Source: Lentinula raphanica
Taxonomy: Eukaryota; Basidiomycota; Agaricomycetes; Agaricales; Omphalotaceae
Length of the DNA: 64,000 nucleotides
Reading direction: 5' to 3'
Assembly (NCBI GenBank): GCA_027919835.1
Contig: JANVFP010000010.1
Span: 744,001 to 808,000 of the forward strand
The position numbers and the translations under genes were made by a program. The notes under the pieces were generated by a model. It did not search any database. It saw only the letters and a program-made list of their open reading frames with translations, and was not told where the DNA came from. Within the stretch, counting starts at the first letter, position 1. The number at the start of each line of letters is the position of its first letter. Of the stretch, positions 22,546 through 39,430 are shown piece after piece.

Positions 22546-23947
22546 ATGTCTTCAATCACATTTCCTCATGGAGCTCCTCCCTCTACATCAACACATGAGG
22601 ACATGTCGGATAGCCAATACTTTTCCCAATTTGACTCCACCTCTGGTTTTCAAATGAACCCGCTCTCCTCTCATCCACCCAGGACACCCAGGGTCTCTGT
22701 TATTTCAGCACACACATACAACTCGAGTGTGTACGAGAAGGATGAGATTGCGGACAACGCTGAAGTTGAGAGTATTGATGACGAGGAGGATGTACGCATG
22801 AAGGAAGCTGAGCGCCGGATACGCCACGAGGAGGTCTGGAGAGAGATTGTTCTCACCAGTAATGGGAGAGATAAAGCATTCGTACGCTAGCTGGATCTCT
22901 CTGACTGTTCTGTTCGATGGAATCTCAATCACGCACTAGAAAATCATTCAATACTCGCTCAAAGTCTATCTGATGTTCCACACGACCGTGACCGGTAGTA
23001 GACTATTGCGCAAGTCGAACAAACGGCCTTGGGAACAAGAACTCGTGAAACGACTGACTTCAACTGTTTCGGGTCTATCATTTTCACGGTAGGTACCACC
23101 GTACCAAAGTTAGTTTCATAACTTGATCAAATCCATGGCAGAAAATGTCTTCTGTTGTTCAACTGGTTATCACCTCTAACTGCTATCTTGGCGCAACAAT
23201 CCGTACCTTTCTCATCTGACGCGTCAGCTTCGAAGCAAACAGAAGTAGCACGGCCATTTCTGCATGCGGTGCTGAACGCCCCTCCACCGGTGTTGCTCGA
23301 GTTAGTAAACGCCATCTCCGATGATTTATACACACTGTCGTTGTTGGGACTCCTTGGAAAGAAGTCTGGAGAAAGAGCAGCGAGGTTGTCAGATTGGTGC
23401 TGGTTTCTCGCGACCTTGGTTGGACTAGTTGAGAATGGTGTCGAAAGACAGATAAATGGATCTCTGCAGCACCAAGGTATGTCTATATCAAGATCCCATG
23501 ACGAAGATCCTTCTATCAATGATCCTAATGCTTCGCTATACAGTTCAGTCAAGGCTTTACAATGAATCACTTTCAGGAGCGACAGCTAAATCAAAACCGA
23601 CTTCCTCGAAACTCGATGATAAAGAACTATCTCGGCTGCAGAAGCAGGATTACTGGCTGCAGCTTTCTAGAGCAAAACTTGTGATGGACTTGATCTTCGT
23701 TTGTGCGTTTTCATGACTATCCACTATGTCAAAATGCTCATCCTCGTTAGCTTATGATATATTCCGCTTGAAAAGAGCTCGAGACTCTGTCAAAACTTTC
23801 ACTGGCTTGATAGCAGCCATTCTCAGGTGTGAATGGTCCATAATATAACGTTCGCGTAATGAAGCTCATCATCTCGTTCATAGCACCGCTAAATTATTTG
23901 ACCGCCATAAAAGTGCCCTCATCAAAGCACTCGGAGTTACACTATAA
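22546..23947 (+). CDS. Peroxisomal membrane biogenesis protein PEX11 family
   Basis: Multi-exon gene starting MSSITFPHGAPPSTS at 22546 and ending KALGVTL at 23947. After a polar ~115-residue leader the PEX11 domain begins with KIIQYSLKVYLMFH, then LLRKSNKRPWEQELVKRL, the segment KCLLLFNWLSPLTAIL, a hydrophobic stretch (DWCWFLATLVGLVENGVERQ) and a C-terminal part YWLQLSRAKLVMDLIF/SYDIFRLKRARDSVKTFTGLIAAILS/AKLFDRHKSALIKALG. The order matches PEX11 proteins, which elongate and divide peroxisomes through an amphipathic helix. The long N-terminal extension is more like the PEX11C/GIM5-type fungal paralogues than yeast Pex11p; that subgrouping is tentative. Confidence 0.8.
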
Positions 23948-24089
23948 CCTTCTGCATGATACCCTTTTTGTATTTGAGCATTTATTGCATCCCATCTACT
24001 ATAATCATATGTTCATCATCTGTTGTTTGGTAATAGAGGTCATCTTTGTCGATTTTAGACGAGGTGACTAGCATGAAGATTTCTCCTCT

Positions 24090-24483
24090 TCACCATGGCC
24101 GCCATTTCGAGTTACCTGAGGCTATTTTCTGAGATGGTATTGATTCTGTAGCCTTCCCTCGACTATGCTGAAGCGCGTCTATCTGTGCCTCGAGTACTTC
24201 TACTCGTTCTCGTGCTTCAATCATGTATTTCTCGTGTGAAAGGCGCGTCTGAGCTAGTTGGAGACCCTGAGGTGACATTGAGTGAGAATCTTGTAGGGAA
24301 CGGAGAAATACATACAAGATAGACTGCTGAGCCTAGGAGAAAAATCGGAACCATTGCAGGTAACACGTCCGCATACCATTGTGCATGCGGGGATTTTGGC
24401 TTTTCTGTACTATGCCATCTGATCGTCGTGGAAGAATAGAAGGATTTTGGACGGCGAGTGATAACTCGCAGCGCACGTTGCAT
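24090..24483 (-). CDS. Small mitochondrial-looking membrane protein, unknown function
   Basis: Two exons join after VYL: MQRALRVITRRPKSFYSSTTIRWHS leads into ADVLPAMVPIFLLGSAVYLG, then LQLAQTRLSHEKYMIEARERVEVLEAQIDALQ and a polar end NSKWRPW at 24090. The Arg/Ser-rich N-terminus looks like a matrix targeting peptide. It is followed by one membrane helix and a coiled coil of about four heptads. The size (about 115 aa) and plan suggest an inner-membrane accessory or assembly protein. I do not recognise the family. Confidence 0.7.
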
Positions 24484-24990
24484 CTTGACAGGTTCTTGTG
24501 CTCCCCACTGCCTGAACCTATGTTTGACCTATGTGCACGTTCAGCCAATAATCCCTACGGGAAAAGAAGGTCATATGTCACCGATTAGTGGAATTGGGGG
24601 AATGAATGAACAGTTCCTGTTTCGCAGTGCTAATTCGCCACGTATTCTTATCGAACTGGAGTTCACCACATGTGAATTTGATCGTGAGTTGGTTCAATGA
24701 ACGCTGCAGGAATCTAGTACTCAACCTCTGCAAGAACAGTAGAAGAACAGAAAAATAGGGAGAGTAGAAGGATAAGTACAAGCAAAGCTTCTGAAGTGCT
24801 TGAACGCATATAAATTTGAAATTTATTGATCTCGTGACAAGGCCCGGTCTAACCGCCCGCAGGGCTCCACATTTTTATGCTTTACACCTTTTCACCACTT
24901 CCATATTTTACCTCTTCCAGCCCGCTCTGACGGTGCTTTCAATCTCCTTCTCTACTCTACTCCATCTCTCTCTCTGCATTGTATATCTTC
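24484..24990. promoter_or_regulatory. Divergent intergenic region
   Basis: This 507 bp stretch lies between the small mitochondrial-type gene (minus) and the TVP38-like gene (plus). A TATA-like gcatataaattt sits near 24807-24818, about 175 bp upstream of the plus-strand start. A long pyrimidine-rich stretch (24940-24980) precedes that start. Confidence 0.4.
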
Positions 24991-26347
24991 ATGGAGGAAC
25001 ACCTTCGGATATCTATCCCAACCTCCTCAACGCCTTCGACTCTGTCACGGCCCATCTCCCCTTCGTTATCTCCATCCTCGCAGACTCAGTCCCAGTCTCC
25101 CAATGCTCATTCTCCTGGGCGCACGAGTGAAAAGGCGATATTCCCACATAATATATCCTTTGAGCGCGATTCTAGGTTTTTGAGCGCTGGTCCATCTCGT
25201 TCTTCGCCGAATCAATCCTTCTGTAGGGGTCACTCTCCGATTTCGAATCAGTCAATGTTCTTGCGCAATCCGAGGAGTCTATCTTCTCAATATAATACTC
25301 GTCGACTACGGATAGCTAATCTACTCCGACCCTGGTTACCTATCATCCTGTATGCTCTGACAAGTCTCGTCTTCCTTATCGCCATCGCGTTTTACAAAGC
25401 TGAACTTTTTTCCGGTAAGCAAAAACTTAGTCTCTGCGTTAACTATGCCTCTTTAATTGGCTTCATATCTTTTCGTAGCTCTAGATGAGTTATCCCGATG
25501 GCTTCAAGCTGACTCAACATACGGCCAGGCTGTACTTTTCTTCCTTATTTTCCTGACAACGTTCCGTAAGTTTTATCGCGTCTTTTACCTCTCATGCCTA
25601 GGATCTTATCTAATGAATCTATCTTCTTCAGCTCCGGTACCACTCTACTCTACACTCATTATCCTTTCCGGTTATACTTTTGGCCCCTGGACAGGCGCGG
25701 TCATATCTTATTTTGCCGCGCTTTCTGGTGCACTTATAGTATTCCTACTATCCCGTACTCTTTTGCGGGAAAGCATATCTCGCTGGCTTTCCTCCACATG
25801 CACCCTCAAGCGTGTTGTCCGCGCCATTGAGAAGCGACCGAAGCTTCTTTTCCTTATCCGGCTTGCTCCTTACCCTTACAACGTCATGAACTGTCTCTTA
25901 GCCGCTTCTCCGACTTTGACACTGCGGACATACACGTTTTGCACTGCACTCTCCTTATTCAAAGTTATCATTCACAGTAGTCTTGGTGCCTCCATCCATT
26001 CCTTCAAAGACTATCACATGGTAACCGAGGATGGCAAGTCCTCAGAGACGGAGGAAAGCCACGCGGATACCGTGGCTCGGATGTGGACGATTTTTGGAAT
26101 CGCGTTGTGTGTCGCGATCTTCATCTACCTTTCTTACGTTGCACGGAAAGCCGTTGATGAGGAGCTTGAAGATGGTGATGAAGAAGAAACGGTCTCTTTT
26201 CTTGATCCGGAAGCAAATGGCGACTTGGAGCAATGCGATCTCGGTGACCAGCCAGCGATGACAGAACACTCTCATCAACTCATCTCGCCCCGACCTTCGA
26301 TGTCACTGGAAAGCCCTCAACAATCCCTTTCATTCCAGCGCTGCTAG
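24991..26347 (+). CDS. TVP38: TVP38/DedA-type (VTT domain) Golgi membrane protein
   Basis: Exons 24991-25414, 25479-25565 and 25632-26347 give 408 aa. The N-terminal ~110 residues are Ser/Pro-rich and cytosolic-looking. A first helix (LPIILYALTSLVFLIAIAFY) leads to the SNARE-associated/VTT domain: AVLFFLIFLTTFPPVPLYST, LIILSGYTFGPWTGAVISY, FAALSGALIVFLLSR, a polar segment, LLFLIRLAPYPYNVMNCLL, ASPTLTLRTYTFCTALS and a final helix FGIALCVAIFIYLSYVA. The re-entrant GYTFGPWTGA and RLAPYPYNVMN motifs are diagnostic. Family members act in Golgi/endosome membrane traffic, and some are lipid scramblases. The C-terminus is acidic. An ATG at 24979 is also in frame. Confidence 0.88.
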
Positions 26348-29300
26348 GTTGTTACTTTCTTCCCACTTCTCAGCGAGTACGTCGGACGCTTTGTGCTATC
26401 CTCACCCATCCACCATCGTGTACCAAAACTCACAGTCTTCATACGTACCTTCGTTATTATCTGCTTTTGCTTTCACTTCACTTTTCTTTAGCTGCAGGCA
26501 GTGCCACTTCGAAAACTCTCCTTTTAATCAGAAGCCTACACTTTTTTCCCTTCCAGACTCATTGCGGAACTCTACATGAAGTGTTTACAGTCAAGGACCT
26601 TGTAGTTATAGCGGTGGCTATCTGAAAAATCAGCGAACGCGATGTAATATTATTCCTTAACTTAGATATAACTTCTATTCTATTGATAAATTGCTTCATA
26701 GGTAACTCAAACCAATCGGTGATTACATTCAAACCCCTTCGCCCGGTGTTAACCTCCTAAACCGTGAGTGAGTGAGATTGTTGCTATATACGGGAACATT
26801 CTGGGGTGGGTACTAGGTCAAAGCGATGCTCATGAGTTACTTATCGGCGGCACCGTTGTTGCACATGCTCCCTTCGATCTGACCCATACAGAGCCAAACC
26901 CAACTATTTTAATGAAAGGGCCATTATCATCGCGGGGAAGAGAGCCCCCCAAGCTACCAAGTTGCATCGGACATCATGCTTAGTACAGGCTATCACGCTC
27001 TGAAAACATGGGCTAATCAACAACCTCATGTGAATCGTTCAAATCGTTCCATACTCCAGAATCTGCATGGAACATCAGCAGATCCCGGCGTATGGGGGGT
27101 CAGTCACAACTTATTCTGACTTGTTTCCTAAGTTGTCGTCTGTTGTTGTCCTGGCATCGGTCAGTCTTGGGTTACGGCCATAGTATTCCTGGCAGAGGTG
27201 GGTTTTCCGCCGCTCTGACCCGGGATAGGAGTTCATTAAAACATTCGACATGGGTTGTCCAGAGACTCAATAATGGTGATCCATGTTCTATATGCAGTCC
27301 CTTACATGTGCGCGTCTTTTGTGCGTTCGTGTGAAGTAGACGGATGTTTCTTCATCCATGAAATGCAAGGGTGTGTTTTTGGGTTTTCCTTGTTTTCGGA
27401 TCTCTACTGAAAGGTGTTGTATTTGCAGGGCTGCCCAAACGAGAGTCTTTTTGGAAATAATCTATCTAAAACTCGTACTCGTACTCGTGGAGAAGCAGTA
27501 CATTGTTCTAGGACTCGAGTGTTCTCCGGAAAAGAAATCACTCGAGGCCTGGGCCATGAGACGGCGTTTTGCTCAGCCATCTGGACGTGATTTCTTTTTG
27601 TTCTCTCTGATTTTTTCCCTCTGGCACTCGGCATCGATTATGGTTGACGTGATCTACTGCGTTCATTGACCTCCGTAGCGCAGACCCGGACTATCGCTGC
27701 GTCTGCAAAAGCTTAGCACTCTTCCCTCGTCGTAAAAAGTTAAAAGCTCCAGATGGACAGGTTACCACTGGCCCGGACTCTAAGCGACGGCAACTTGCTC
27801 GTCAAGATTCAAAGTTTGAACTCATCCAGGGACCAGTAAGCAGCTTGATCGGAGTAAAGTCACCTTACTCGACTCGAAATTCCACTTGCAAAGGTAAAAT
27901 CGAGGTAAGTAAGTAGTTGTTCTTAAAAATTCAGAACATCCGTTGCTCATCGCTATCCTACTCCTGTCCCCGAATCAGGATGACTCGTATTCAGCAACAT
28001 GATATCTACATCATGTCCTGAGTAATAAGTATGCACATGGAACGCTCGATTATTCCACCACTCCCTTTCTTACAGAGCTCACCAAATTTGTTCATCAACA
28101 GCTCGAGCATAACAAATGTACGTCGAACAAAATTTTGACGGGAAGTCATGGAACACTCCGATATGAGGAACATTATTATGTGAAGGTTCGTAAAGAAAAA
28201 TGTGTCAATACCAGATGTCGTCGATGGGCCCCGTCAAATATTCTGATAACAGCAGGGATCATGGTATGTATAGTATAGTAAGTAACTCGGATATGAAGTA
28301 CTATGAAAAGGCGACATCAGCATCCAATGGTAGAAATCATGAAAGCACATTCAGTTACTTTACGGGTGTACATAAGTTGCTACTTACCTCCACTTTTGCA
28401 GCACGGAAATATTGGGATAGAACGGACAACGTGGGTACCTTGCCACCTCGATTAGTCGTCCTCAAGTCCGAGAGTGATGGATTGATGGACCAAAGGGAGG
28501 TGAGGGGGGTGTTTGAAGTACCCGCTAGGGACTTTTACTTGGTCTATGGCTGGCAGGCTGATAATCGTCCATAAGCAGAGCACTGCACGCCCGGGTTCTA
28601 ACTAGTACTTAATTGATTGACTTTGTTAGGAATCTTTCCAAAGAGAAGTCTGTGACCTTTAGTATTACGCCTCTCCGCCCCGCAACTTTGATACTTCGCA
28701 GAGTCCCATGACTCGACGAGGGGGTCTGGTCCATGAATATACATCCCGAGTCCTGACACCCCCGCGTTATCCAGAATAATTCCCGAAGGATTGGGAATCT
28801 GTGGTCTTTCCACGTTGAGTAGTATGATCTCCAATCTGGATTCTCCTCTGGGTCAAAAAGATTTTGGACCAGGAAAAAAGGTCACTGGCACTGGGCAGTG
28901 AGTAAGTAAGTAATCGTAGACCCGAGAACATTAATCATTCGCTGATTGAGAGTAGGTACTACTTAGTGCCACGATGAGCCATGCCATGGAGTTTTGAATT
29001 CATTCGGCTGCAAATCTCGATATGCCCTTGCGTAAGGGCGCAAGTATATCGTACCAGAGAGTGTGATGGAACAGTTTCGTCTGTACTTTGAGTGAGATAT
29101 ATGTTCAGCTAGAATATTTAGTAAAGGAAACCTCTTTTCCGAGGTCAAAAATCCTCGTACTCTTTCCGAAAAACCGATCCCGAGGATCCCAAAAAAACGT
29201 GAGCCGGGATCAAATAGAAGACTTCTGATTTCGAAATGCCAGCCGTGAAAGAAACGACAACACGGGTTATCGAGCACAGAGAGTGTGGAAAGAGAGAGCA

Positions 29301-29916
29301 TATGCCACAGCTTTAGTTAGTAGCTCCCCCCAGGGTTCAACGCAGACCAAGGTTCATTGATGATCTTGGATAACCTGAACTTTAACACCAACAGGTTACA
29401 GCAGTCTCGCAAAGTTCAATTAAAAGAGAGATGTTTTTGGAAGACGTTTGATGATCAACGGAACTTTCCAATACGAGATAAGCAGATTGCTTCCGCAGAA
29501 CACAACATTCCCTACGTCCGGACGATTGATCGATTAGGTTTGGTCGAAGACTCGAAGAAGTTTTGTAAGTAAGTATGCAAAGGTATTGAGCTCGTATGGA
29601 ATTGAGCGCATATACTAGGGTTGTCAATGAGCCAAAGGGAAAACAGAGCTATAAGTCCATCAAATGCAGTGACAAGACAAGACAGTTGAGGTAGTACGAC
29701 TATCGCAGAATCGCACCTGGAAAACAACATGGGTATCATAGTAAAACATCGACGAAGGAGAGATCGTCGAACACAAGAAACAAAAACACCCCGACCCAAG
29801 CGTAGTGTTCTAGCGTAAAAGCTTTCTGGGTGAAGCAAGGGTCCGGGGCATGTATGATGCTGATGATATGGTTCCCAAAGATATCAACTTTACGAGAGAG
29901 AAAGAGAGAGAGGAAG
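26348..29916. other. 3.6 kb convergent spacer without a convincing gene
   Basis: This lies between the stops of the TVP38-like (plus) and HSF-type (minus) genes. The longest frame (28200-28574, plus) has no recognisable motif or splice partners. I see several gtaagtaagta stretches (near 27905, 28902 and 29565), a (ctcgta)-type triplicate near 27471-27488, and a short inverted repeat cgcag...ctgcg near 27678-27700. No tRNA, transposase or reverse-transcriptase motif was found. It may hold a non-coding RNA, decayed element or long 3' UTRs. Confidence 0.5.
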
Positions 29917-32029
29917 CTACATTTCTTTTCCGTAACCAGACTGTAGCTCATGGTTCTCCATTGACACGAAGCCATAGTCCTGGTCATAGCCTCTTACCAT
30001 CGTAGCATCTCCACCTATCCCAGACCCTGATATGCTGACTTCATAACCACCTGCTCCACCATCCATCGGAGGAGTATTAGCCTGAGAAGAGCTGCTCGCG
30101 ACGCTCATCGATGAAGCTGCTGTCCCAGGACGAGCATTGGCGTTGTGTCTACTTCCATAAGTATCATGAATGGAAGACATTGACGAGATCGATGACGACG
30201 ATGGCACGCTCGTGAGAGAAGGCACCGAAGTTGACGCCGCAGATGGGATTGGCGAATAAGCAAAGTCAGGTTGTGTGTTATGATACGAGTACGGAGAGGG
30301 TGAGCCCGTGTCCGACGAAAGCTGCATCATGCTTCGCGCACGAGGAAGACTGGCATTCATCCCGTTATGATGAGATGAATAATGCGTATTCGAATGACCG
30401 TGGTGCATCTCAGGCTGCGGAGAGCTAGAAGGACGTTGATGCTCAGTCAATGACCCGCTAGAAGACGAGCCGCCCCCGTTTTCGTAAGGTGATGGATAGG
30501 GACTCATGACTTGCGAGTGTCTCCGACTCCGCCTTATGATCATCGAGGAGTTGCTAGTCGAGTGATAGGGGGACCTCGAGTTGGAAAGCCTCGGACTAGG
30601 CGAAGGAATTTGTCTCTGACTCGAATTAGGTCTGGAGGAAGATGCATACTCATCGTACGACATGGGATATCCGGACTGGGCGCGAGAATTTCCTTCGGGA
30701 GATAACGAAGAGCCTGAGGATGAGTGAGATTGGTCAGAGGCATGAAGTGGGACTGAGGAAAAGGGTGAGCTGTAGCTACTGCTGGAATGAACAGCAGTGT
30801 TGATGGTAGGAGTTGGTCGAGTGTTGTGGTTGTATAGCGTACCGGCAGGGACACCGGAAGAAGGATTCAGAAGAGACGACAAGCTGCCGTTGTGGGAGGT
30901 GGAAGTGTTACCGTTGGAAGGAAACCATGAAGTGGCGGAGGAGTCTTGATAATTGTAGTTGTGGTGCATTAACGGTTCTGCACGAGAATGATAGCTATAC
31001 GAGGGAGAGGTAGGAGAATCTTCGGAAGGAGAAAGAGGATGATGCCCATAACCAGTGTGGGTCATATGGTGTGGTTCCGAAGGCACGTTAAGAGGCGGAA
31101 GCGCATTACGAGGATACGTCGAACCCCAGCCTCCAGGGGAAGTTTGAGGGAGAGGATTGAAAGAGCCTGGAGCAGAGAAACCTCTTGTCCGACCGATATG
31201 AGGAGTCAGCTTCGAACCATTCATTCCTGGCGACGGTATTGACAAAGGCACAGTACCAGGACCTAGACCTGGGATAGCAGAACGCGGAGGCGGAATAATC
31301 TGCTGTTGTTCCTGCATATCACGTTTTCTTGGTTTCGGTAAACGCGGTGGAACGCGTCTTTTGAAATTGGCGACGACTTCGGGTGGAGAGTGACGGTTCA
31401 GGGTCGGATGAGACCAGGTACTCGCGTCGGGATCATCGATTGCTGGATCAACATTGCGCAAATTGACCTTGCGCATAAAACCGTAGATCTAAAGCAGATC
31501 AGAGTCGGAATATGGCTAGAGACTGTTTACCGTGCTCACGTTTAGCTGCCTTGAGAAGCTTGCGAAGCGAGATTGGCGATAGATAGAGGGCAGAACATGG
31601 AGGGCGAGCTGTTCTGGTCTTTCGACGATGATATGTTCGCCTTGTGGATCCCAACGTATCATATGTTGGTTCTCAGGCCGTTCGAGAAGACTGATGTTCG
31701 TGGAAAAAAATCAGAGAAGGCACTGAAGAGAAGCGGTTAAACTTACGCATAGAGCTTTGTCAAAAAAGTGGCTTGTGGCTGTTGGAGAGCATTGAGAAAA
31801 ATGGAATACGAGGAAAAGGAGATATAAGTAGGAAGATTGCGAGAGAAGGAGTATGGAAAGTGTTGTAAGGATTTGAAAAAAGAAAAAAAAGAGTGATCAC
31901 CTTCGAATTCCCGGAATCAGTCTTCGGCGAAGAAGGATCTTTAGCAGTATGAGCAGACTGTTCATTGTCAGCGTCGCTGTTATCGTCAACGTAGGCACGA
32001 GAGTTGTAAGGAGGATACATTTCAGCCAT
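29917..32029 (-). CDS. HSF-type (heat-shock-factor domain) transcription factor
   Basis: Exons 31901-32029, 31747-31778, 31540-31690 and 29917-31488 join in phase to give 627 aa. The DNA-binding domain runs from about residue 43 to 150: ATFLTKLYALLERPENQHMI, IRWDPQGEHIIV, ILPS-type LHVLPSIYRQSRFASF, then SRQLNIYGFMRKV. SFSRQLNIYGF is the HSF recognition-helix signature. The usual HSF coiled-coil trimerisation repeat is not evident after the domain. Instead there is HPTLNRHSPPEVVANFKRR followed by ~450 residues rich in Ser, Pro, Asn and His. It therefore resembles HSF-domain regulators of development (Sfl1-like) at least as much as true Hsf1. A 32 nt exon splits the domain. It is tandem behind the AGC kinase gene. 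Confidence 0.88.
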
Positions 32030-32326
32030 GGTTGGATGTAAAACTGAGCAGCATCAAGCTGTAGGGGTTTATGTACTTTCATTGAGCCCGGACGGAATGC
32101 TTTCCTCCACCGCATGAGCCAACGTAATCTCTGCCAAAGATCACACTGCAAAAAGAAATCTCAGATCCACCTCGGAACCCTCGGTGTGACTTCTTTTTTA
32201 ATCCGTCACTTTTCCTTTGTCACACTCATCCATCATCATCAATCCCATGCTATTCATTTTTTCTGATATCTGTTCTATTATGGTATCCTGTCCGCTCCGC
32301 TCAAAGGTGATATCCTATTCCATACT

Positions 32327-37025
<4,699 letters not shown>

Positions 37026-39430
37026 TCTGACTTTTTAGCGCCAACACTTTTCCTGGAAATTTAGATTTTTGAGTCTCAATCGTCATCGTACAACTTCTTG
37101 TTCTCATGTATACAGTATATTTACCCCGAATATAACAGGGGAACTGTATGCTCTGGATATTGAGTTCAACTTGGGAGCAAAAAGAGTCAGTAACATGCAA
37201 ATCCCGAATGGTTTCGCCAATGTCGTACTACGTTTAAGAATTTTCGCACTGGGTGGTTCAAGGACAGATAGATTGCATGACCGTCATCTTTATAGCATCT
37301 CCTCTGCGTCACTGACCAGCTTCCAAACCGTGATATTCTCATGTCAAAGCAGCAGAAGACTTCCAGACTTAGCCTTCTTCCAGACGACTCTCCTGCCTAT
37401 TTTTTAGTCATTCTTGTTTCGGCTGTTCTTCGAATCAACGTCGGTAATGGCTTAGACATTGGACAGTCTATCAAGCCAATGAACAAAAGTTTTGTGTTTT
37501 GAGGACATAGCATATCCAAATTTGACAGTCATCGAATCATTTGTTGTGAGCTCCCGTCGAGTTCGGAGTCGAAAGAGGCAACGAAGGTGGAGAGGAAGTC
37601 TAGGATAGCACATAAAAGCATCTGAGCTAACCTCGACTATGACGAAACATCAGCTAGGGGCTTTGTGTAATCCTATACCGAGTTGATGACCGGTAATGGA
37701 CACCTGAGGAAAGAGAGGAGTATGGCGTTCTAGGAAAAATGAGGACAGCTTTGTAGTCATCAGGATATATATACAGGTGGTTTATGGTCTAGTTCATTGC
37801 TGAGGACATGTACCTTGGATGTCGGAGATGTCCTAGCCGCCTTTTGTCTTCATATTTTTTAATTCCGATTGGCGTTGTCCAGGAAAGAGGTGAGATATGA
37901 TAGAGGAGTACGACATCTTTGTGTCGCGTACAAGTACCCGAGGTTCAATAAGTTTGCTCGATTTCTGATCGTGATTGAAGTAGCCAGATGTTGCTTGGAA
38001 AGTAAACATGTAGACGGCTTCAAACAGTCAGCTCTGGGGCTGGAGCAGACAGCGCTCCCTTCGGAGCCCAGTGCTGAAACGAAGGGAATTTTGGGAAACG
38101 GAACAGTCTAGCCCACGCAGAGAAGTGGAATTCAGTCGAGAAACTTAGACCGTATGTAACGCAGCACTTACACATAGTACAGTTCGGATTTGGCTCGGGT
38201 ACCATCCGAAGTCTTCGTTGACTGAGTGAGTCTGTCGCTTTTTGACCCGCCTATTGGTTGTCCGGACAGTCCAGTAACATCGGGTTTGAATACATGACTT
38301 CATTTTCAGGCCAGCAGCACAGGTACATGTTGATTTCCAGCTGGAGTTCTGGTTATATGTGTAGCATGAACAAACAGCCTAGTGGGGATTTTCTTGACAA
38401 AACTCTAGAATGGTTGCCGGAACAGTTGGGATAAACTTAGCAGCAATCAAGGTCAAAAGAAAGGGGAATTCGACTTGACGTTGGGTTCCGATGAGATTCG
38501 CGACCTAGTAGGAAGCCAGATCGCGTACTAGTAGTTGGTGGAGGACGAAAGATGACGGTCAGAAAGAACTGACGGGCCACTGCACGTGGGCATTACTCGC
38601 ACAAGCGGCATTGCTTTGACCTCAACCAATTTGTTTCGACGTTGCTACTTAGTGGGACTTGACGCGAAGTAAGTCTAGTCCGGGCACAGAGAAATAACTC
38701 ACTTTCTATAGCCTTTCAGGTTGTTCATTTCATCAGGGCATGGTATTCCCATCGGAGACACTACAACAAGTACTGGCAGGTACTAGGTCCATCCCTATCG
38801 GGTTTGCTCTTATATATCCAAAAGTTGACAACTTTGCATTATCAGCGCGGGTCAGAGATGGAACGACTCGGGCCCGTATCGATATCATTCAGCATTCGAT
38901 GATTATCTGGAATGTCAGCAAAGTTACTCTCACCGAGTGAAATACAGAGAAGAAGTGGTTCGTCATGTTTTTGAAATTTCTTATTGAGAAACTCACAGGG
39001 GGAGGTAATTTTGTTATTCTGTTGGAACCTTGCAAGCAATCCTTGTTAATTCAAGGAGTATGCTTTTTATTGAAGGATCCAAGAACGCTTCGGGAACGTT
39101 GGTAAAGGAGAGCAGAGGAAATCAACCTCCCCGATTTCCGGCCGGTATGCCCTTTTGTCGCCGATGAAAACGGAAGTTTACAAGTCGAACTGTTATTGAC
39201 ATGTGTAAGAATCGAATCTAATTCCACCTATTTCATGTTCTCATTCTTTTTCCGTTCCCAATCACTTCTTAAATTGCTAGACTTCCTGTTTAAAATGCCA
39301 ATCTATCTTGCAAATTCCTCGCTTTTTCCCCTTTATCATCACACACCACTGGCGGAAGAAGAGTTCTTGCCAGGTTATCAAATATTATAAAAGCGGGCCT
39401 CACCTTACCTGTCTGCCCCCTTCACCTCTG
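37026..39430. other. 2.4 kb divergent spacer, AGC kinase / MFS transporter
   Basis: No gene is convincing here; the small frames present lack motifs and splice partners. It should contain both promoters. Visible elements are a G/C-rich palindromic stretch near 38034-38076 (gctctggggctggagc and gctcccttcggagccc), a CACGTGGG motif near 38583-38590, and a TATAAAA box at 39386 close to the MFS start. The kinase-side leader near 37000-37060 has no clear TATA box. Confidence 0.45.
39386..39392 (+). promoter_or_regulatory. TATA box of the MFS transporter gene
   Basis: A consensus TATAAAA lies 38 bp upstream of the ATG at 39431, in the context attataaaagcggg. At the usual TATA-to-start spacing transcription would begin only 10-15 nt before the ATG, implying a very short leader or a start codon further downstream. 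The next in-frame Met is 9 codons in (TASMERRP). Confidence 0.5.

Noticed and set aside
27670..27720. Hairpin-like cgcag...ctgcg stretch considered as a tRNA or terminator
   Set aside because: No A and B box pair, acceptor stem or anticodon arm can be drawn; too weak to call.
28200..28574. 124-residue plus-strand frame in the 3.6 kb spacer
   Set aside because: It has no recognisable domain, no splice context and no neighbouring exons. Kept only as part of the spacer description.
28895..28915. gtaagtaagta repeats, also near 27905 and 29565, considered as a CRISPR-like or satellite array
   Set aside because: Only three or four short, irregularly spaced occurrences without uniform spacers; CRISPR is not expected in a fungal nuclear genome.
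38034..38076. GC-rich palindromic stretch considered as a transposon terminal repeat
   Set aside because: No matching inverted copy or target-site duplication was found within the window, and no transposase frame is nearby.
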